From Craterostigma plantagineum (lineage: Eukaryota; Streptophyta; Magnoliopsida; Lamiales; Linderniaceae): 64,000 nucleotides of DNA. Shown here piece by piece: positions 12,801 through 23,203 of this stretch. The notes beneath the pieces are model-generated. The model saw nothing but the letters and a program-made list of their open reading frames with translations, had not been told where the DNA came from and ran no database searches. The stretch's first letter is position 1. Every line of letters begins with the position of its first letter. The stretch is from the NCBI GenBank assembly GCA_027422505.1, contig JAPQWV010000493.1, forward strand, positions 1-64,000. The letters run 5' to 3'. Both the position numbers and the translations under genes were made by a program.

Positions 12801-13824
12801 CGGCGTACAAGAAGTTATTGGTTAGTATGTCTGTACTATTTCCCCCACTGCTTGGTGTCCATAGCCATTTGCATATAGCAATATCAATACCTTTCACGTT
12901 ATTGTCCGTCGCACATAATGAACCAAGACTCTTATCCAGTTGTTTAGTTTTTCAATTTCAATTGTTCCCCGACACAGTTAAATCTATTATTCAAATCAGC
13001 AAGAGCATGAGATCCATCTTATGATTTGCAGGCAACTAAAGCAAGCTATGCTTCAGAACATGGCATTCCTAAAGTGCCAAAACAAGTCGCTTTATCTTTT
13101 GCCAAAAGGACACTCGTTAGATGCCAGAAATATGAAGAAAAAAGAGTTAGTTGTTTCTCGGAACCTACTCTAAGGGAGATTGTTTACGCTTCACCTCCTC
13201 AATTCTCTGAGACGGAGCTGCTTTCAAGCACTAGCCTTGCAGTTGGTAAGTACTTGAAAACCGCAGTTTAACAAGAAAAGCCTATCTAAACTTCTTTAGC
13301 TTGTACACAATTAAACATATTTTTCTGTGGTTTAAGCAGATGGCTCCAAGACATCTGATGATGTTGCTAGAAACGGTCCTCCATATAGCAGGAGTAAGAA
13401 AAAGGTAGTGTTTGTTGATGATGTCAGTGGTGGTTTTAGAGCATTGGTCTCCTCAGGTGAGGTAAAGGGGAAGAGAAGTGAGAGAGGCAGAAATTCGATT
13501 CCCAAGTCTGGTCGGGATTCTGGTCGTAAACCGAAACAGAAAACAGCTCAGCTTGGAACTAATGTCTCAAATCCTCCTGCCAGTGAATTAGCCAGTAATA
13601 ATGCCACCAAGAGAATGGATGTTAGATTGTCGTCATCACGTAATAACGGTGCCTCTGCTGCTGCTACTGAATCTGTGGATATCGACTTTGGTATAGATGA
13701 TTTAGGATTAGATGGGACCGGCGATTTGAATTCTTTGCTCAATTTTGAAGGGCTGCAAGACCATGATTCAGTTGGCCTTGAGATTCCTATGGATGATATT
13801 TCGGAACTGAATATGTTATGCTAG
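6804..13824 (+). CDS. Large conserved plant protein of unknown function (At2g19390/At4g29790-like), with a 1-nt deletion
   Basis: Sixteen coding exons: 6804-7219, 7421-7655, 8537-8814, 9395-9547, 9737-10067, 10201-10501, 10596-10687, 11071-11133, 11208-11296, 11381-11455, 11575-12108, 12309-12380, 12591-12658, 12763-12820, 13032-13245 and 13340-13824. The protein is Ser/Arg/Lys-rich and mostly disordered. Family marks are VGQRPQKLSWTKRTNLV, a structured block (FWKTVKPLFAFIGPEEKSF), and an acidic tail (DFGIDDLGLDGTGDLNSLLN). Plant homologues have no assigned function and are often labelled serine/arginine repetitive matrix-like. The exons sum to 3464 nt, one short of a multiple of three. Frame changes in exon 5 near 9855-9862, between ANSPANVLR and RGTLESREQPQGTGKMSS. 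Restoring one base gives 1154 residues. A nuclear role is only a guess from the basic composition. Confidence 0.82.
7656..8536 (+). other. Long intron 2 of the unknown-function gene
   Basis: This 881-bp intron is the longest coding-region intron of the gene. It contains a stop-free stretch at 7733-8089 with no recognisable homology and a short GC-rich patch near 8140-8190 with repeated CGCTAGGC, as left by old transposons. Nothing functional is visible. Confidence 0.5.
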
Positions 13825-14359
13825 GTAGGGTGACAGACGATACCTCTCTGCTCTGTACAGTTTTTTGCATTTTTATTGCTGAGGTAGGGTGCAGCCTTTT
13901 ACAAATATTGCCTAATTGGCTTCTATAATTATGAGGTTTTATGCACTTTTTTCCCTCCAGGTAATAAGTTTAATTATTTGAGTTGTCCGAATGAGGTTTA
14001 AGAATTAGGGTTTAGGATTACACATTGAGGTTTAAGGGTTAAGGTTTACAGTTTTTTAAGATACTTGGGACCATCTCCAAAGAAACTAGAAAGATCAAAA
14101 AATTTCCTGAATCTTAAAATAAATCAAATGGATGTTATACTTCTCTCTCTTTCAATTAACGCACGGATCATTTTGAAAGCATAAAATGAGTTTAATATTT
14201 AATAATTGCATTTAAAGTATTATTTTTATTTGTTTTAATAATTAAAGCACCTTATTAAAAATAACAAAAGCATATAGAAAATAATTAGAAGGTTTTTTAA
14301 TTAAAAATATACTAGCAACATTTTGCTTATTTACTTAGATGTAATATAATATTAAATAT
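13825..14359. other. 3' flank and AT-rich spacer
   Basis: Contains the likely 3' UTR. A short patch at about 14000-14050 resembles degenerate plant telomere repeats (AGGGTTTAGG and variants) but is too short and diverged to call an interstitial telomere tract. No gene. Confidence 0.4.
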
Positions 14360-14595
14360 TACTTCCTCTATCCCACAAATTACTTTTCAAAAATTAGTGG
14401 GCACGCAAATTAATAAGTATCTAATTAATTCAATAATTATTCCATCAAAACTTCATCTCCCTCCGGATTTACTAATTTTAAATAAAATTCAAATTTTGAA
14501 CTTCCTCTCTCTCCTCATTTAGTTTTATTATTTGAACCATTTTTACCATATCCGAAATAGAAAGGTGAAAAGAAATAAGTGAGACGGATGATGTA
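14360..14595. mobile_element. Stowaway-like (Tc1/mariner) MITE, about 236 bp
   Basis: The left end TACTTCCTCTATCCCAC and the reverse complement of the right end (TACATCATCCGTCTCAC) are related and match the general CTCCCTCCGTCCC terminal pattern of plant Stowaway elements, with TA at both borders. It has no coding capacity and the ends are well diverged, so it is an old copy. Confidence 0.55.
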
Positions 14596-14977
14596 TTATT
14601 TTTTAAGTTATAAAATTTGTAGGCCGTAAATAGTACAACTTGGTGTGGAGTTGAATATTTTGAAAATGTACTTTGAGTTTTCGAACGAGTTAACGATCGA
14701 AGAAGAATCAATGATTTTAAAGTTTGAGAATGTGTTTGAGTTGAGATTCCGTGTCCGATCTATAATCTTTTACTTGATTTTTTAAATCAATTATTTATTA
14801 TTATCATATTGAAAAAGTTTTGGGCAGACCAAACAACTTGGCAACTTGCAAGAAAATAGATTTTTATATCCAATTAAAAGGGATTGATAATCAAGTACAT
14901 AGAAGAAATCAACATGAATCTGTAGTTCCTTCCCTGTCGAATCATAACAGATCAAGGTCGTTCGTTCTTAACTAAAG

Positions 14978-15469
14978 CTAAGCAGCTCTTGCAGAAATAT
15001 CCAAAGTCCGAGGTCTATCGTTTGGATCTATATAAAAAGCCCTCCGTGCGAAAGATCTCGGCACTGTAACGGTCAGAACTCCGTCGGCGTACTCCGCCGA
15101 GATTCCATCAACTTCAACTTGTAAGGGCAGTCGAAATTTCCTATTGAATGTCCTATGCTGTTCAACCGTCGGAGAAGACGACTCTGTTCTTATGATTAGG
15201 TACCTCGAATCCTCAATCTCAACTCTTATCTCTTCTTTCCTCAATCCTAAAGTAGAGCCCATATCAAGAAAATGAACAAAAAGCAATTTTTTTGAAGTAT
15301 ATACTATAATACCTGGAATTTCAGCTGAATAGATGTGGGATTCAGGGGTTTGAGTCCAGTGGACATAGTTTTCTTGGGGGATGTAATAACGATGAGGGAA
15401 TGGATGAGCATGAGCAAATGCGAATGCGTAATAGTTGAAAGGTGAAGGATTAACTGATGGAACCTCCAT
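14978..15469 (-). CDS. HSP15.4: 15.4 kDa class V small heat shock protein
   Basis: Small heat shock proteins are ATP-independent holdase chaperones. Two exons, 15313-15469 and 14978-15246, give 141 residues starting MEVPSVNPSPFNYYAF. The alpha-crystallin domain is clear: PESHIYSAEIPG, then LRKEEIRVEIEDSRYLIIRTE, the FRLP motif and ADGVLTVTVP. The C-terminus SARAA resembles Arabidopsis At4g21870 (class V), including the splice position after the conserved Pro-Gly. The short intron (15247-15312) is 66 nt, a multiple of three, with no in-frame stop, so an unspliced transcript would still encode a 163-residue protein with 22 extra residues in the core domain. No ER, mitochondrial or plastid targeting signal is seen, so the cytosol is likely. 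Confidence 0.9.
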   Translation of the reverse strand: MEVPSVNPSPFNYYAFAFAHAHPFPHRYYIPQENYVHWTQTPESHIYSAEIPGIIVYTSKKLLFVHFLDMGSTLGLRKEEIRVEIEDSRYLIIRTESSSPTVEQHRTFNRKFRLPLQVEVDGISAEYADGVLTVTVPRSFARRAFYIDPNDRPRTLDISARAA

Positions 15470-15544
15470 GGATTTCCTATTTTAGAGGTAAAGAAATGCT
15501 TACCACGAACACTAAACTTGGTGAAAAGAAAGCATTGATAACTT

Positions 15545-15552
15545 TATTTATA
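15545..15552 (-). promoter_or_regulatory. TATA box of HSP15.4
   Basis: TATAAATA on the minus strand, about 75-83 bp before the start codon. A heat-shock-element-like GAAnnTTC (GAAGATTC, 15681-15688) lies about 130 bp further upstream; it has only two good units, so heat regulation is plausible but unproven. Confidence 0.55.
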
Positions 15553-15693
15553 GCGGTGGTTGTGGTTTCCAATGTATATTATATTATATAAAGAAAAAAT
15601 TGGATCTTTTAATTAGTGCCCGACCTCCCATCAGGGAAATCGTGAAATACAATCATGATATTTCTTGTTTATAGTTCGTTGAAGATTCTTCCA

Positions 15694-16502
15694 AGTTGGG
15701 GTGTCTGTGTATACCATACCAAGTTGTCAATTTGCTTAAGATTCTTGTCTTTTCCCAATTGGGAAGAATAATCGTAGAAAACCCCATCCATTGTGACTTG
15801 CTAGTTTTCTACAACTAACACAACAGAGAAGCAAATAGAGAAGTACATATAGCATTAATATCAGTCTTCAGTATCTCTCTCGAATTTACGTAAGAAATAA
15901 ACTGGCAATCATACAACAAGAGAAAAGATTTCCAAAGGAGCCTTTGGGTCTGTCTGTCTATAGAGGTTAAAACCTCCTCCAAATTTATTCTTTTCTTTTT
16001 CTTAATGCTCTCTCATGTCTGTGAGCTGCTACTGCCTTGCTTAGCGGCTTCTGACCTGCTAACTGTCATGAACGATTCTCCACAACCACACTGACCAGCA
16101 GAATTGGGATTGATGAATATAAACTCAGATCTGCCATGGCACCATATCAGATGTAATAATGTTAGAAAAACCAACAGAGTGTTCAGTAAAAGGGCTGGTT
16201 TTTCTCCGTCTAATGGGATCCAATTGGAACCAAGAAACAGTTAAAACAACCAGAGAATAGCAAAAAATTTACACTTCTTTAAATGACCTTCCAAAAGAAA
16301 GCATATGAATGAATCATTTACCATTAGTCAAGAACTGAAAAGATGCTTTACACACAAATGATTAGCAATTCAATTTGAAATCTATATACCTCAGCTTGTC
16401 ATCAACGAAATCCATCTTGGTCCCTATGACGTGCATCAAAGCCTTGGGATCGACCAATATCTTCACGCCTTTGTCCTCCACCAACTCATCAAACTTTCCC
16501 TT
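15694..16502 (-). repeat. Direct repeat copy A (partner 21277-22182), carrying part of the ISCA gene
   Basis: The region matches 21277-22182 closely over its whole length, including intergenic sequence, the last two exons and the intron between them. Copy A lacks about 100 bp present in copy B near 21390-21490. Both copies point the same way and flank the copia remnant, the NLR and a hAT-like element. Confidence 0.85.
16021..16502 (-). pseudogene. Truncated ISCA-like gene copy (exons 2 and 3 only)
   Basis: The counterpart of ISCA exon 2 lies at about 16391-16500 (encoding [20 protein letters not shown]) and exon 3 at about 16021-16137 (encoding [20 protein letters not shown]). Both read without stops, but exon 1 and the exon 2 acceptor are missing: similarity ends abruptly at 16502, where retrotransposon sequence begins. 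It cannot make a complete A-type scaffold because the domain carrying the first conserved cysteine (KARGCNG) is absent. The clean reading suggests a fairly recent break. Confidence 0.8.
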
Positions 16503-17045
16503 TGAAAGAACATGTGTATAACTTGTACTATGAAAAACAGAGTTAATCGATTACATACTAAGCCTATTATTTATACAGACTAATCTATCTATGACTAAAA
16601 TAATATGTATCTATGACTAAAATAATACGCGTCATATCAACAATTAAATGAATCGTATCTTCATGAAACTTCAAATGCAAGTCATGTCTTTTCCATATTT
16701 GCCGTTCGTGACTTTGCAATTATCATCACTTTCTTGATTTAATATGCCCCCGCAAGATGAACAGTATACATCGATAACGGACATCTCGGACAGAAAATGC
16801 TGTAGAACTGGTCCTGTTAACGATTTGGTGAACGCATCTGCAACCTGAAGATTGGAGCGAATAGGAAGCAACTTAATTGATCCATGACTAAAATGATGAC
16901 GGATGAAATGGCAGTCAATGTGTTTGCTGCGCTCATGAAACATGGGATTTGAGGCGAGTCGGACAGCAGATTGGAGTAGGCAGATCATTGATGCCTAATT
17001 CACGAAGAAGCTGAGACAACCATAATACTTCACTGGTTAGGGAAG
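16503..17045 (-). mobile_element. Ty1/copia retrotransposon remnant (RNase H end and possible LTR piece)
   Basis: The minus strand encodes the C-terminal copia RNase H signature: SEVLWLSQLLRELG (about 17003-17045), then after a break QSAVRLASNPMFHERSKHID and LPIRSNLQVADAFTKSLTGP (16671-16988). A G-rich polypurine-like tract near 16745-16752 is followed by sequence that could be the LTR start. 16560-16630 carries a tandem TATCTATGACTAAAATAAT. The rest of the polyprotein is missing, so the element is dead. Confidence 0.75.
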
Positions 17046-17305
17046 TATGCGAACTTCGGAGGGAATGAATGTTGGTCTGTATATCTTAACAAGAAAGTAA
17101 CCTCATTCATCACAAGCCATCTGAGTAAGAACTAATTATAACCTGCCTTTTTCAAACAATAAAAAAATAGCTCTATAAGAGATGCTCGTAACAATTTGTT
17201 TTCTTGGTAATCATTCACGGACACTTACTTGTATATGAGCTTTTATTAACAACACAACACGGAGGACTAATAAATTATACAGCCTCTGATAGAATTAATT
17301 CTTTG

Positions 17306-19903
17306 TCATGGCCATAGCTCAACAAGAATGTCATTACCAAGGTCGTCTTGTTCCTCCTTTATCAGCTTCACCCCGTCGACAAAGGATTTGTTACAGCTTC
17401 GAACGTGTATCCTACGAAGGGTATCTATATCTCCGATACCTAACGGAAATTCCTTAAGTTTCACTTCCTCAAGGCGAAGCATCTCAAGAGCGGGAAGGTT
17501 ACTAGCCTCTGCTCTCCAAGCCACAAAACCTAAACGAAAAAGTTTTAGGCACTTCAATTTCCGAAATTGACCTTCGACCATGCACCACTCTTCCCCGACA
17601 AAGGCATTGATGTATATCTTAAGCACTTGGAGGTTCGGCAGCGAACCGACCACGTTCATGTCATCCCAGCAGAGTTCACAACCGGACAAAACCAATTCCT
17701 TCAGCGAGTTTGGGAAGTCTATGTTTTCCATGCGCAAAGTGCAAAAAAGAAAATATAGTTTCAAGGATTGAAGCTTATGCAGAAGTGCAAGATTTTTCAG
17801 GCAGTAGCTGCTTAGTTCCTCATCACCTTCGACACGATAGCAAGCCTCCAACTTGACCAGATTTGGGATCCTTCTTACGACTTCCTCCGTCCACTTGAAG
17901 TTTAAAACAGTACGAAGTGTTTGTAGATTGTCCAATACGATGAACTCGTCCTTTGGATCGGGCAACACGCCAACGCGAAATTCCACTTTCCTAAGTTGTG
18001 GCATCTCCCATATTCTCGATAATAGCACTGTTTCCCCATACTCAACTCTTTCGCGCAAGACCATTAGATTCCAGAGGATAGAGATGGGGGACGGAGCTGC
18101 GTATTCTAACTCGTCACTGTAAACGTCGATTGAAAGCCACGTCAACTTCGTCGTGTGTGGGATTTCTACGATCTGGTCGAACACCTTGTTTATCAACCTA
18201 ACGAATCTTGATTTGATAAGCCATTGATACTTTGTGCTGCAATCATCGCACATCATGAGATTCATGACAGCCGTTGATGATGTCGAGCAATTGAGGAGGA
18301 CTTCGCTGACGCAAATACTCTCCGTCTTCATCCTCGTTCCATCATGGCATACGAAGCATGAACCGGTGGGGAAACTCTCGTCAATTGTTAGCATCTGCAT
18401 ATTCCAAATGCTGAAAATGTTCTCTTTAATAGATTCCTTGACGCACAGTTGCCTCAGAATATCGTGAACGCCGCAACATTTGATTTCGCCCATCCTACCC
18501 AGTTTTCGAACGAAGATCATATTTCTGCCGATTAGATCTTCCAAATATTCCATGGCAACTTCTTCCAATGTGTTGTTATGATTTCTGGTAGATGGCCGCA
18601 CAATTCCCTCGGCAATCCAATACTCGACGAGCTTAGACACACTGATATCGTAGTCTTCGGGAATCTCTTTCAACAGAAGGAAGCATGCCTTGAGATGAAT
18701 GGGCAGGTGACTGTAGCTGAGGTACAATATCCCCAAGCAGTTTTCCTCAATCTCCAAATGATAGAATGAGTTCACATCGTCTGCAACGGATTCCCAATGT
18801 TCGCGGGTCATATTATTAGGGTTCGAAAGAAGTCCTCCAACCACGACGAGCGTGAGGGGAAGCCCTTTGCAGTTTTTCGCGATCTTCTTTCCAATCTCCT
18901 CCAATTCGCTCGTCGGCCTTCCCCCAATTTTGCCAAAGGCTTTTTCGCTGAACAGTTTCCAACTGCTCTCCTCATCTAGTAAATCCATGGGGTAACTATC
19001 ACTATGAGCTTTTATACTGTCGGCTACGTTCATCAGCCTCGTCGTCACAACAATTCGACTTTTATTCTCATTATTCGGAAGGAAAGGCCTAAATTCTTCC
19101 CAAGCATCAATACCCCAAACGTCGTCCATAACAAACAGATACCTTTGACCATATAACTTTTGGTACAAACGAGTTCCTAAATCATCATCATCTCCATCAA
19201 TGACTCCATCTTTTTTGAGACCTAAAAGAATACTCTGCATGTCGTACTCTTGCGATAGAGTGATCCAAATACGAACGCTGAAGTGCTCAAGCACTAGTTT
19301 ATTATCGAAGGTATTGCGAGCGAGGGTCGTCTTGCCTATACCTCCCATTCCTACGATAGGGATGACTTGTAGGCTGCGCTCGTTTCCAGTGAGTCGTTCC
19401 ATTATCTTTATCACACGATCTTCGAGTCCCACCGCCTTCTTACCGCTCGAATCAGAGGTTGAGTTGCTAAGAATACGTAGTCGTCGTCGATCTGCCCTAA
19501 TTCCATGGTCTTCCTCACCAAGTTTCTTCAGCTCTTGATTTATCGACTCGATTTTTTCAATGAACAATTGCAGATCTTGATAGAACGACAAGCTCATCTT
19601 CTCACCTATCTGGTCGTCGGGGAGGTCTTTAGTGCTTAGTCGATCTACGACATACTTATCGAATAGATCTGCTAAATCGTGAACGACTTCACTGATCTGC
19701 AGTTTAACCGCCAGCTCACGGAGTAGTTCGTTGGTAGTTGATTGTTTTGAGTGACTTTCGAGAAATTCTTGCAAGAAAGCGAGCTTTTGCTGTAGCGCTT
19801 CGACCTGAGACATGTCAGGGATCATCCAACGGCGAGAAGGCAGAAGAACGTTGTCCAAAGAAGTCAAATGAGAGAGCAGAGACGCATAAGCTGCTACGGC
19901 CAT
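17306..19903 (-). CDS. CC-NBS-LRR immune receptor, R1/RPP13-like, single exon
   Basis: Intracellular NLRs detect pathogen effectors and trigger cell death. The intact 865-residue frame starts MAVAAYASLL; an upstream in-frame ATG at 19960 is possible but gives an atypical leader. Seen in order: an Rx/R1-type N-terminal coiled-coil region (1-150) lacking a clear EDVID motif; P-loop GMGGIGKTT (about 185-193); kinase-2 YLFVMDDVW (255-263); RNBS-B KSRIVVTTR (281-289); GLPL (347-350); an RNBS-D-type CFLLLKEIPEDYDI; and the MHD motif as VHD (479-481). The LRR part is rather short and irregular. It resembles potato late-blight R1-type proteins by motif pattern. It sits between direct repeats containing ISCA sequence. 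Its specificity cannot be told from sequence. Confidence 0.92.
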   Translation of the reverse strand: MAVAAYASLLSHLTSLDNVLLPSRRWMIPDMSQVEALQQKLAFLQEFLESHSKQSTTNELLRELAVKLQISEVVHDLADLFDKYVVDRLSTKDLPDDQIGEKMSLSFYQDLQLFIEKIESINQELKKLGEEDHGIRADRRRLRILSNSTSDSSGKKAVGLEDRVIKIMERLTGNERSLQVIPIVGMGGIGKTTLARNTFDNKLVLEHFSVRIWITLSQEYDMQSILLGLKKDGVIDGDDDDLGTRLYQKLYGQRYLFVMDDVWGIDAWEEFRPFLPNNENKSRIVVTTRLMNVADSIKAHSDSYPMDLLDEESSWKLFSEKAFGKIGGRPTSELEEIGKKIAKNCKGLPLTLVVVGGLLSNPNNMTREHWESVADDVNSFYHLEIEENCLGILYLSYSHLPIHLKACFLLLKEIPEDYDISVSKLVEYWIAEGIVRPSTRNHNNTLEEVAMEYLEDLIGRNMIFVRKLGRMGEIKCCGVHDILRQLCVKESIKENIFSIWNMQMLTIDESFPTGSCFVCHDGTRMKTESICVSEVLLNCSTSSTAVMNLMMCDDCSTKYQWLIKSRFVRLINKVFDQIVEIPHTTKLTWLSIDVYSDELEYAAPSPISILWNLMVLRERVEYGETVLLSRIWEMPQLRKVEFRVGVLPDPKDEFIVLDNLQTLRTVLNFKWTEEVVRRIPNLVKLEACYRVEGDEELSSYCLKNLALLHKLQSLKLYFLFCTLRMENIDFPNSLKELVLSGCELCWDDMNVVGSLPNLQVLKIYINAFVGEEWCMVEGQFRKLKCLKLFRLGFVAWRAEASNLPALEMLRLEEVKLKEFPLGIGDIDTLRRIHVRSCNKSFVDGVKLIKEEQDDLGNDILVELWP

Positions 19904-20655
19904 GATAACTGTGTATGAAGTGAATGGGTGATGATAGTGGAGCTGTTGTAGTTTGCACAAGAGTCAACAACACAAGTTAGTCTAATCATCACCTAACTCG
20001 GCAAACAACTTGCTAATTAATTATAGTGATATATCATGATGCATAGCTCCGAATACGTTTGACTAATCATATATCGCGTTAGCCGAGAATTATGTTTATC
20101 TAGTACTACCTGCACACCGTGTGCTATATAGTGTAAGATTTTTAAAAAAAGGAGGGTTTAGTAGTGGGTAGTTTTGTAGAAATTGGCCGTAAAAGGGGTG
20201 CCCGATATAAGCTTGATTGAGTTCCTTCTTAAAACCAATTGTTGTTTAAGAGGAGTGTCCCATCATCTTATAAACCATTCTAATTTGTTTGAACTAATCG
20301 GTGTGAGATTTTTTTTCCCACTCGTCCTTTTATTAAAAAGACAAATCTATCACTGACTTTTTTATATTATTTATTGTCTCTATCGATGCCTTTTTCATCA
20401 CACCAATTTCTCTCTCTTCACCACCATTAAACCACCATGAGAGCTTTTTTGAGTTTTTTCTTCTCAATAAACGATGTTGTCATAAAACACCAAGAATGAT
20501 TCCACACTCTCGCGCCCTTCTCCTTGGCCGGGCTATTTAGGATTTTCATTTCGGAAGCGAATAATTGGGAATAGTTTTTTAACCACAACGATTGCACTCA
20601 TGTGGTCGAGCTTGAGCCCAAATCCGAAAGCTGAATGCGATCTAGGAGCTCGACG
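19904..20655. other. NLR upstream region
   Basis: Promoter-side sequence of the NLR. 20120-20250 is a moderately complex stretch. T-rich runs and a CT-rich stretch near 20400 occur. No gene or RNA was recognised. Confidence 0.4.
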
Positions 20656-21259
20656 TAAGGGTTTTGAACCGCCGGTTTACGGTTTTTTTCTAGTTCTTTT
20701 TTAGAATTTTCTTTCTTTTATAATAATTTATATATATAGTAAAAAACTTTGATTTTTTATATAAAATGTAAAAAAAGAAATTTCCACTCCAAGTTAGAAT
20801 TTATATAGTAACCTTCAACATATGAAAAAATAAATTACACCTTAAATATTAAACATATTATGATTAACATTCATTCTCGATTAGAAAATCTTTGACTGCA
20901 TTCGTCGTAGGCATTTTAGTTCTAAATATCATGTTTATCACTCAATATTCGTCTACGTTTTCTAAAGTTAATTTTATGATATTTGACAAAATAAAAATTA
21001 AATATGGTGAATTAATTATCATTGGATATTATGATAAGAGCAATAAAATTATATATTTAATTATTATTTAAAAGACGGTTAGCCGCCGGTTATAACGCCG
21101 GTTTACGGTTAGGAAAATGAAGAATCGTAACCGAACCTTCATAATTTACGGTTCGTTTACGGTTTGAACCGTAACCGTTGATCACGGTTAACCGAACCGT
21201 TGACCGACGGTTCTGTTACGGTTTGGTTACGATTTTTCAAACTGTCTGAACACCTCTAG
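20656..21259. mobile_element. Second hAT-like non-autonomous element (candidate)
   Basis: Both ends are rich in GAACCG/CGGTTT motifs in opposite orientation, as in many plant hAT MITEs. The left end TAAGGGTTTTGAAC and the right end, reversed, TAGAGGTGTTCAGAC are only loosely related, and I could not find a clean 8-bp duplication. The centre is AT-rich without coding potential. It is similar in design to the element at 4938 but differs in motif (GGTTTACGG rather than GGTGCGG). Confidence 0.5.
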
Positions 21260-21276
21260 TTAGAACTCCCTCCTTG

Positions 21277-22182
21277 CAAGTCGGGGTGTCTCTGTCTACC
21301 ATACCAAGTTGTCAACTTGCTTAAGATTCTTGTCTTTTCCCAACCAATTGGGAAGAAAAATTACGTAGAAACCCCCATCCATTGTGCTTATTTCTGTAAT
21401 TAAATGCTATCTTCTTCAACCCCATATACCAGTTTCTTTTTTTTCAATCCTTGTTGTTAGGAGCCACTTTCTTTATTGTTGCCAATATACATAGTTTTGT
21501 CCACAACTAACACAACAGAGAAGCAATAGAGAAGTACATATAGCATTAATCAAACTTCAGTATCTCTCTCGAATTTACATCAGAAATACACTGGCAATTA
21601 TACAATAAGAGAAATGATTTCCAAAACCACCTCCAAATTTATTCTTCCTAGTCAACTTATTTTCGCTTTTTCTTAATGCTCTCTCATGCCTGTGAGCTAC
21701 TGCCTTGCTTAGCGGCTTCTGAACTGCTAACTGTCATGAACGATTCTCCGCAACCACACTGACCAGCAGAATTGGGATTGATGAATATAAACTCAGATCT
21801 GCCATGGCACCATATCAGATGTAAGAATGCTATAAAAACCAACAGTGTCAGGAAATTCAATAAAAGGGCTGGTTTTTCTCCGTCTAATGGGATCCAATTG
21901 GAACCAAGAAACAGTTAAAACAACCAGAGAATAGCAAAAAATTTACACTTCTTTAAATGACCTTCCAAAAGAAAGCATATGAATGAATCATTTATACTAC
22001 CATTACTCAAGAACAGAAAAGATGCTTTACACACAAATGATTAGCAATTCAATTTGAAATCTATATACCTCAGCTTGTCATCAACGAAATCCATCTTGGT
22101 CCCTACGACGTGCATCAAAGCCTTGGGATCGACCAATATCTTCACGCCTTTGTCCTCCACCAACTCATCAAACCTTCCCTTC
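21277..22182 (-). repeat. Direct repeat copy B (partner 15694-16502)
   Basis: This copy spans the downstream flank, exon 3, intron 2 and most of exon 2 of the intact ISCA gene. It has about 100 bp more than copy A near 21390-21490. See copy A for the relationship. Confidence 0.85.
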
Positions 22183-22702
22183 TCATCTGAGGCATGGAAT
22201 TAACCAGTATAAGCTCTTGTCCAAAAATGAACATCCTTAAACAGAAACCAAATTTTTATAGCTAAGTTTACTTGAGAAGAATTAATCGGTCTCATCAGTT
22301 CAACAAAGGAAAAGTTCAAAACTTCGGAAGATTCGAGCTACCCAATCACACAACTACAACATACTTATCAAACAAGTGAGCGCTTATTCAGAAAACAAAG
22401 TTCCAAACGGATATATACCAATCCCAATAAACTCGCTTCAATTCTAGCCTCCAGCGAACAAGATTTGGCAAAAATCGAGATATCAACAACAGAAAAATAG
22501 GGGGAGAACACAAACAAGGAACAGGGTCCAAACAGTATTTTGTGAATTTCCACCCACCCGCGTAATTAAGGGTGTACGATAAGCCATTGCACCCTCGAGC
22601 CTTCACCCCAAGCTTCAGAAACGATCTCTCCCTCTGCTCTAGAAGCTGGCGTATTCTAGCTGCGGCGGCGTCGGTTAACGACAGTACTTGCTTTCGCATC
22701 AT
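21684..22702 (-). CDS. ISCA: A-type iron-sulfur assembly protein, IscA-like, mitochondrial type
   Basis: ISCA proteins help make [4Fe-4S] clusters in mitochondria. Exons 22558-22702, 22069-22186 and 21684-21798 join in frame to 125 residues, close to Arabidopsis At2g16710 (recalled). All three conserved cysteines are present: CNG in [10 protein letters not shown], and CGC in GQCGCGESF. The start chosen is the first ATG in frame ([21 protein letters not shown]); it gives almost no presequence, and the frame upstream has a stop before any further ATG, so either targeting is weak or a 5' exon is missed. Its 3' half is duplicated at 15694-16502. Confidence 0.88.
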
Positions 22703-23203
22703 CTGAGCTGAACATCGATCGATCAATTCGGAGGTATGATGTACTATTTTATCTCCTTTTGTTCCATCTCAGGCATCAGCGCTATGTGGTTGCGTCTTCC
22801 TTTTCTCATGATTCTGAAGATATGGGCTTTGATCGATCTAAGTTTGGGCTTTATATTATAGCCCAACTATTAAAGCCCAATAGGCCCATTTAGTAGTAAA
22901 AACAAGAAAAAGTGCCTTTGTCAATATATATTAGACAAAAATAGAAAATAAATAATAAACACGTCGTGACAGAAAACTCAGTTATCAATTAATATCTGCA
23001 TGATTGATATCGCTTTGCATAAGCCACCATATAATAGTAACATGCAACATACAAAACAATAGTCCTTCATTTATTATATACGAAGTAATATCATAATTTT
23101 ATATTATTTAAACTTATTACATAACGAAAACATTGGTCTGCTTGTCATATCATTTGGCCCTCGAAATTCGATTGATTAACTCTCTGCAACGAAAATGTCC
23201 TAC
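22703..23203. other. ISCA promoter side and spacer
   Basis: About 500 bp upstream of ISCA and downstream of the next minus-strand gene. GGGCTTTA/TAAAGCCCA palindrome-like motifs occur at 22828-22880 (site II/TGGGCY-like elements, common in promoters of housekeeping and organelle-protein genes). The rest is AT-rich. Confidence 0.45.

Noticed and set aside
14000..14052. Telomere-like AGGGTTTAGG sequence
   Set aside because: Too short and irregular to call an interstitial telomeric repeat; such motifs are common by chance in AT-rich plant DNA.
1..22702. NFU and ISCA as a functional Fe-S gene cluster
   Set aside because: They are 20 kb apart with unrelated genes between; plant genes in a shared pathway are often near each other by chance.
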